DNA of 33,176 bases, taken from NCBI GenBank assembly GCA_937942145.1, contig CALDFV010000210.1:1-33176 (forward strand), in the 5' to 3' direction. Position numbers and translations under genes: made by a program. Below the pieces are notes generated by a model that was given only the letters and a program-made list of their open reading frames with translations, had not been told where the DNA came from and searched no databases. This document shows positions 29,551 to 33,176 of the stretch, piece by piece (position 1 is the stretch's first letter; every line of letters begins with the position of its first letter). The stretch is from an uncultured Opitutaceae bacterium (GTDB taxonomy: Bacteria; Verrucomicrobiota; Verrucomicrobiia; Opitutales; Opitutaceae).

Positions 29551-29577
29551 TGAGTTGCTTGTTGTTAAATAGCAATG

Positions 29578-29674
29578 ATTTAGGTAAATTTTTTTACCAA
29601 TATTGAGATGACGGTTGTGCCGAGTTATTCCTATTTAGGTTGATTATTGACACTATTTAGAGTCAATTTAGAGT
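29578..29674 (+). promoter_or_regulatory. Four ATTTAG(G/A) repeats in helical phase plus a TTGACA -35-like box upstream of the integrase
   Basis: ATTTAGGT at 29578 and 29633, ATTTAGAGT at 29655 and 29666 (spacings 55, 22, 11 bp); TTGACA at 29647-29652. Confidence 0.45.
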
Positions 29675-29680
29675 ACATAC

Positions 29681-30847
29681 ATGGCACGACCGATCACCCT
29701 AAAACCCGTAAAGCGAGGTTCTTCCTGGGATGTAAGTCTTCCTCCGTCGTTAAGCCCGACTGGCAAGCGTAAGCGTAAATCCTTCCAGACAAAGGTGGAG
29801 GCGGACAAGTACAGCCAACAGCAACTACAGCAGTTCAGGAATGAGGGGCCGCATACTATTCGCTTCACTTCCAAGGAGGCTGTTGACGCCCGTGATGCGA
29901 TGAGAATATTGGACGAAGCAACGAAAGAGCTGACGGGCGTCGACAGGATAAGCCTCGCCAATGCAGCAAAGCATTTCGTCAATTTCTTGAAGGAAAGGCA
30001 GGCGGCCAAAACCTTCATCGAGGTTTGGGAGGCATCTCTTGAGTCCAGAGGTTTCGACACGTTTTCAATCAGACATAAAAATGATGTTCGTGGATTGAGC
30101 AGAAAATTCCTAGAGGTCTTTGGCAAATCTCTGATTCCCGACATCAGTCCCGATCAAATCGAGAGATTTCTGAACCGCACGTTCACACATAAGACTCAAT
30201 TCAATAAAGCCTACAGGGTGATTCACCCAGCATTTGTTTATGCAGTAAAAAGGGGTTACTTATCGGCGGACCCATTCGTAGGAATAAGCCAGAAGAAGGT
30301 TGCCAAGGGTAAGGTAAGCGTCGTCAGCATAGAGCAAGCGGAGAGGATCGCCAGTCTCTGTAGAGGCGACTTCGCCGACTGTATGCCTGCGATCATGATA
30401 ATGATGTTCGCAGGCGTGAGGCCGCTAGAGTGCGAGAGACTGGAATGGAGTGCCATCAAATTTGATTTGGATGAACCATGCATAAGAGTAACCAAAGAGG
30501 TTGCCAAAGGATCGTTAGAAACTGCCCGACCAAGAACCATTCCAATGGAAAACAACCTCATTTCGTGGCTGAATTTGATCCCGAAAGAGAAGAGGGAAGG
30601 TAAGGTTATCCCTCCCAATTGGACAAAGAGAAACACAGCCTTCAGGGCCGCTATTGGTTTTTCTGGGACTCAAGACCAAGACATCCTGCGGCACTCTTTT
30701 GCAAGCTACCATCTAGCCTACTATAACGACGAGAACAGTACTACAGCTTCACTGGGACATGGCTCCTCCAAGATGCTTTTCAAGCACTACGACGCAGCGG
30801 TTGAGCGAAAGCCAGCGCTGCGATTCTGGGGACTGTTTCCTGATTGA
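29681..30847 (+). CDS. Tyrosine-type site-specific recombinase (phage/ICE integrase)
   Basis: C-terminal catalytic motifs AGVRPLECERLEW, DILRHSFASYHLAYY, LGHGSSKMLFKHYD. Confidence 0.93.
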   Translation: MARPITLKPVKRGSSWDVSLPPSLSPTGKRKRKSFQTKVEADKYSQQQLQQFRNEGPHTIRFTSKEAVDARDAMRILDEATKELTGVDRISLANAAKHFVNFLKERQAAKTFIEVWEASLESRGFDTFSIRHKNDVRGLSRKFLEVFGKSLIPDISPDQIERFLNRTFTHKTQFNKAYRVIHPAFVYAVKRGYLSADPFVGISQKKVAKGKVSVVSIEQAERIASLCRGDFADCMPAIMIMMFAGVRPLECERLEWSAIKFDLDEPCIRVTKEVAKGSLETARPRTIPMENNLISWLNLIPKEKREGKVIPPNWTKRNTAFRAAIGFSGTQDQDILRHSFASYHLAYYNDENSTTASLGHGSSKMLFKHYDAAVERKPALRFWGLFPD

Positions 30848-30982
30848 GAGAGGACTCCAATGATAGAGGGAGTCGATCAGAAGGGAGTTCACTGTGCCTA
30901 GCGGAAGCACTTCAATACAGAAGAGGATTTAACCTTCCTGTATTGGCAAATAGTCCCCAAAGGAGTCACTGTTCCTGAGGTA

Positions 30983-31004
30983 TTTTAGATACATGTATCC
31001 AAAA
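30983..31004. promoter_or_regulatory. 22-bp near-perfect palindrome, candidate operator
   Basis: TTTTAGATACATGTATCCAAAA: 12-bp perfect core GATACATGTATC, one mismatched pair, then TTTT/AAAA flanks. Confidence 0.35.
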
Positions 31005-31599
31005 TAATCCGCCAACAGAATTGATTGGGCTGTTCAATTGAGAATTGAGAGAAAGATCGTTTAGCTTCCTCAACTTAACTCTGTTCGGGGGGGAGGATTT
31101 CAATGGAAGCAGAAGTCGTTAAAAGCCACCCTTATTTCTCTTTCGTCGGTGAAGCATAAGTAGTGAATAAATTAAAATAACTCCATCTTGTAACCCTTTG
31201 GTGAATTAGCACTAATCGGCTATATCAGAGCTTAATTGGCAGCAATTGCTCAGCTTTATAAATGATTAAGATTCTTCTATCAAAACTTATAACTAGGGCC
31301 GCGGGGTTTTCCCGCCGCTCGTTAATCCCGTGGACTCTGATTCTTTGCTATCACGTCATGGGAATAATAATACAGGGAAGGAGGGTAAGATGACTTAGTA
31401 CCATCCTCTGAATCAAGATAATAGTAATCGCCTGTAATTAAATAGGCGAAATTAACGCCCAGAAAGCGTGCCATGCGTTAGCTATGCCTACACGCAAAGG
31501 ATAAAGGCTATCAATACGATAAGCTTCTGGGATTTTCGTATCCAAAACTAATTAAAAATATACCAGATACCATGCGTGTCTCTAAATATATAAATATTA

Positions 31600-32670
31600 A
31601 TGTATAAACAAAAACACAAAGAAGCCCCTGCGATAACAGGGGCTACGAAAAACGAATACCGAGGTATCCTTAGTAAAGTAAGTACCAACGGTAACAATAG
31701 ATCAGCCCAGCGCAAGACTGAAATTCTGGAGGACTTCAAAAGCTCACCAGCAATACATGGCCAGCGCTGGTCAGACGCCCGGGAGTGGGCCGTTAAGCTA
31801 TATTGCGGAACGGACTTAAATCCGGATGAGATAGAGGAGCTACTGATCGAACACTACGGCCATGAAATGGCCAGGGAAATGCGGGGTCTTGTCAAAGATC
31901 TCCCCAATAAGTTCGAGAAACGTGACTATAGAGAGATGCGGCCGACTCGGGTTACTCCGATTTGCCCGAAGACGAAGCCGAAACTGATTGATCTTGGAAA
32001 CCTATTCCCGGATTCGGTTTCGGTTCCGGAGTCGGCGTTTTTAGAGAAGTCGGATTTCGAGCTAAACTGCGGCAGGGAGGACGCTCGATTACTGCTTTCT
32101 TGCTGCTTCAGGGAAGGAGATCTCATTGCTATCAAGACTAGCCACAAAAGTCCCTCTTTCGTGAAGTCGAGAGAGGAGTGGCTGGAGTATCTAATCGAAA
32201 ACCCAGTTCTCCAATCCGAAGAAGGTTCCTGGGTGTATGCGAATCCGATCAGTCCAGAAGTTCTTTATCGGCTTCCCAAGGACCGGCATATCAAAGCCTC
32301 TGACGTCCTAAAGCACAGGTTTATTGTCTTGGAGAATGACAACGTCAGCCTGCAAACTCAACTAAGCTTCGCTGGATATGTCCTCCCTTATCTTCAGGCG
32401 ATCGTCTTCTCAGGACGTAAGAGCTATCACTGTTGGCTAAGAGTTGATGCTGAGACGCCGGAGGACTATCGCAAGGCAGCGTCTAACATAAAATCGCTCG
32501 TTGGGGCTGGGTGCAGCAGATTCGGGAACTCCGGATATGATGTCTGCACTATTTGCTCGACTGCCCATCCACGTATGTGTGGGGCCGCGAGGGGTCTAGA
32601 GGAGCAGAGGCTTATCTTCTTGAGGAGTTCTCCAACTCCGGAACCCGTTTTTAGGAAGGAGGTGGCCTGA
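31600..32670 (+). CDS. Mobile-element replication protein, divergent archaeo-eukaryotic primase-like
   Basis: VLKHRFIVLENDNVSLQTQLSFAG...LQAIVFSGRKSYHCWLRVDA...GAARGLEEQRLIFL resembles the (E/D)xD, sxH and C-terminal motifs of AEP primases in mobile elements; overlaps the next gene start. Confidence 0.65.
   Translation: MYKQKHKEAPAITGATKNEYRGILSKVSTNGNNRSAQRKTEILEDFKSSPAIHGQRWSDAREWAVKLYCGTDLNPDEIEELLIEHYGHEMAREMRGLVKDLPNKFEKRDYREMRPTRVTPICPKTKPKLIDLGNLFPDSVSVPESAFLEKSDFELNCGREDARLLLSCCFREGDLIAIKTSHKSPSFVKSREEWLEYLIENPVLQSEEGSWVYANPISPEVLYRLPKDRHIKASDVLKHRFIVLENDNVSLQTQLSFAGYVLPYLQAIVFSGRKSYHCWLRVDAETPEDYRKAASNIKSLVGAGCSRFGNSGYDVCTICSTAHPRMCGAARGLEEQRLIFLRSSPTPEPVFRKEVA
31623..31644. terminator. 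Perfect hairpin at the start of the primase-like ORF; terminator-like when read on the minus strand
   Basis: AGCCCCTG-CGATAA-CAGGGGCT; on the minus strand it is followed by TCTTTGTGTTTTTGTTT. Confidence 0.4.
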
Positions 32671-33176
32671 TGAGCAACGATGTAGTCCGAAAGCTCGAAG
32701 CTAACGTAGTCGCCTTGCTCGTTTCTGAAATCCCTGGAACGGCAACCGAAACCGAATCGGAGAATCAGCTCGCGTTCCCCAAGGATGCGATCGGCGAGAA
32801 TCCCATCAGTCGCATGGCTCAAGAAGTAGCAAGGGTATACGGCGTTCCGCCACAGTTGCCATACATGCTGGGGTTGGCTGTGGTTTCCATCGCCATTCAA
32901 AGAGCGTTCCAGATCCTCGGGGCTTTCGATAGGCCGCGGTATGGCAACATCTTTTTGATGGGTATAGCCCGATCCGCTACCGGGAAATCCAATATTTTTA
33001 AGGATTTCATGGACCCGCTCTTGAAGCGACAAAGGAAGTTTGACGAGGATTTTCAGAAGGCGAAACGGAAAGACTCCGACGACATAGAAATCCTGCGCGA
33101 AGAGCGAAAGGATCTTATGGCCGCCATCCGCAAAAAGAAGAAGGAAGACTGGAGGAGCGATGATCCCGAATGGCGG
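32670..33176 (+). CDS. DUF3987-like P-loop protein (N-terminal part, truncated by window end)
   Basis: ATG overlaps upstream TGA (TGATG), RBS AAGGAGG at 32656-32662; NPISRMAQEVARVYGVPPQLPYMLGLAVVSIAIQ and GIARSATGKSNIFKDFMDPLL. Confidence 0.8.
   Translation, partial: MSNDVVRKLEANVVALLVSEIPGTATETESENQLAFPKDAIGENPISRMAQEVARVYGVPPQLPYMLGLAVVSIAIQRAFQILGAFDRPRYGNIFLMGIARSATGKSNIFKDFMDPLLKRQRKFDEDFQKAKRKDSDDIEILREERKDLMAAIRKKKKEDWRSDDPEWR

Larger units (their letters stand above)
29550..33176 (+). mobile_element. Left part of an integrative element inserted at tRNA-Leu
   Basis: Disrupted tRNA 3' end, adjacent tyrosine integrase, then primase-like and DUF3987-like genes; the right end is outside the window. 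Confidence 0.8.

Noticed and set aside
1-33176. CRISPR array, rRNA genes, insertion sequences, toxin-antitoxin or known defence operons
   Set aside because: No regularly spaced repeats, rRNA sequence, transposase ORFs or recognisable defence genes seen; the only mobile signature is the tRNA-Leu element.

Overview
The window looks like chromosomal DNA from a Verrucomicrobia/Opitutae-like bacterium (an impression from gene content, not tested), followed by the left end of an integrated mobile element. From ~1 to 29.5 kb it carries housekeeping genes (trhO, yhbY, udk-like kinase, coaBC, dinB, TrmH-family methyltransferase, rsfS, nadD, an alternative sigma-70). Mixed in are signalling genes (HATPase-GAF-PP2C phosphatase, STAS protein, hybrid histidine kinase, two REC-HDOD proteins) and cell-surface/glycan genes (sugar transferase, LbH protein, fused glycosyltransferase, membrane glycosyltransferase, prepilin-like protein, DUF481 protein). 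At ~29.47 kb there is a tRNA-Leu(UAA) body whose 3' acceptor strand does not pair with its 5' strand. It is followed by a tyrosine integrase, a ~750-bp structured noncoding stretch, an archaeo-eukaryotic-primase-like protein and a translationally coupled DUF3987-like protein that runs off the window. The most interesting items are the broken tRNA/att junction with ATTTAG repeats at multiples of 11 bp, the glycan/partner-switching operon with a divergent STAS gene, an LbH protein with a degenerate sugar-transferase tail, and an HDOD response regulator with a predicted membrane anchor and GspB-like C-terminus.
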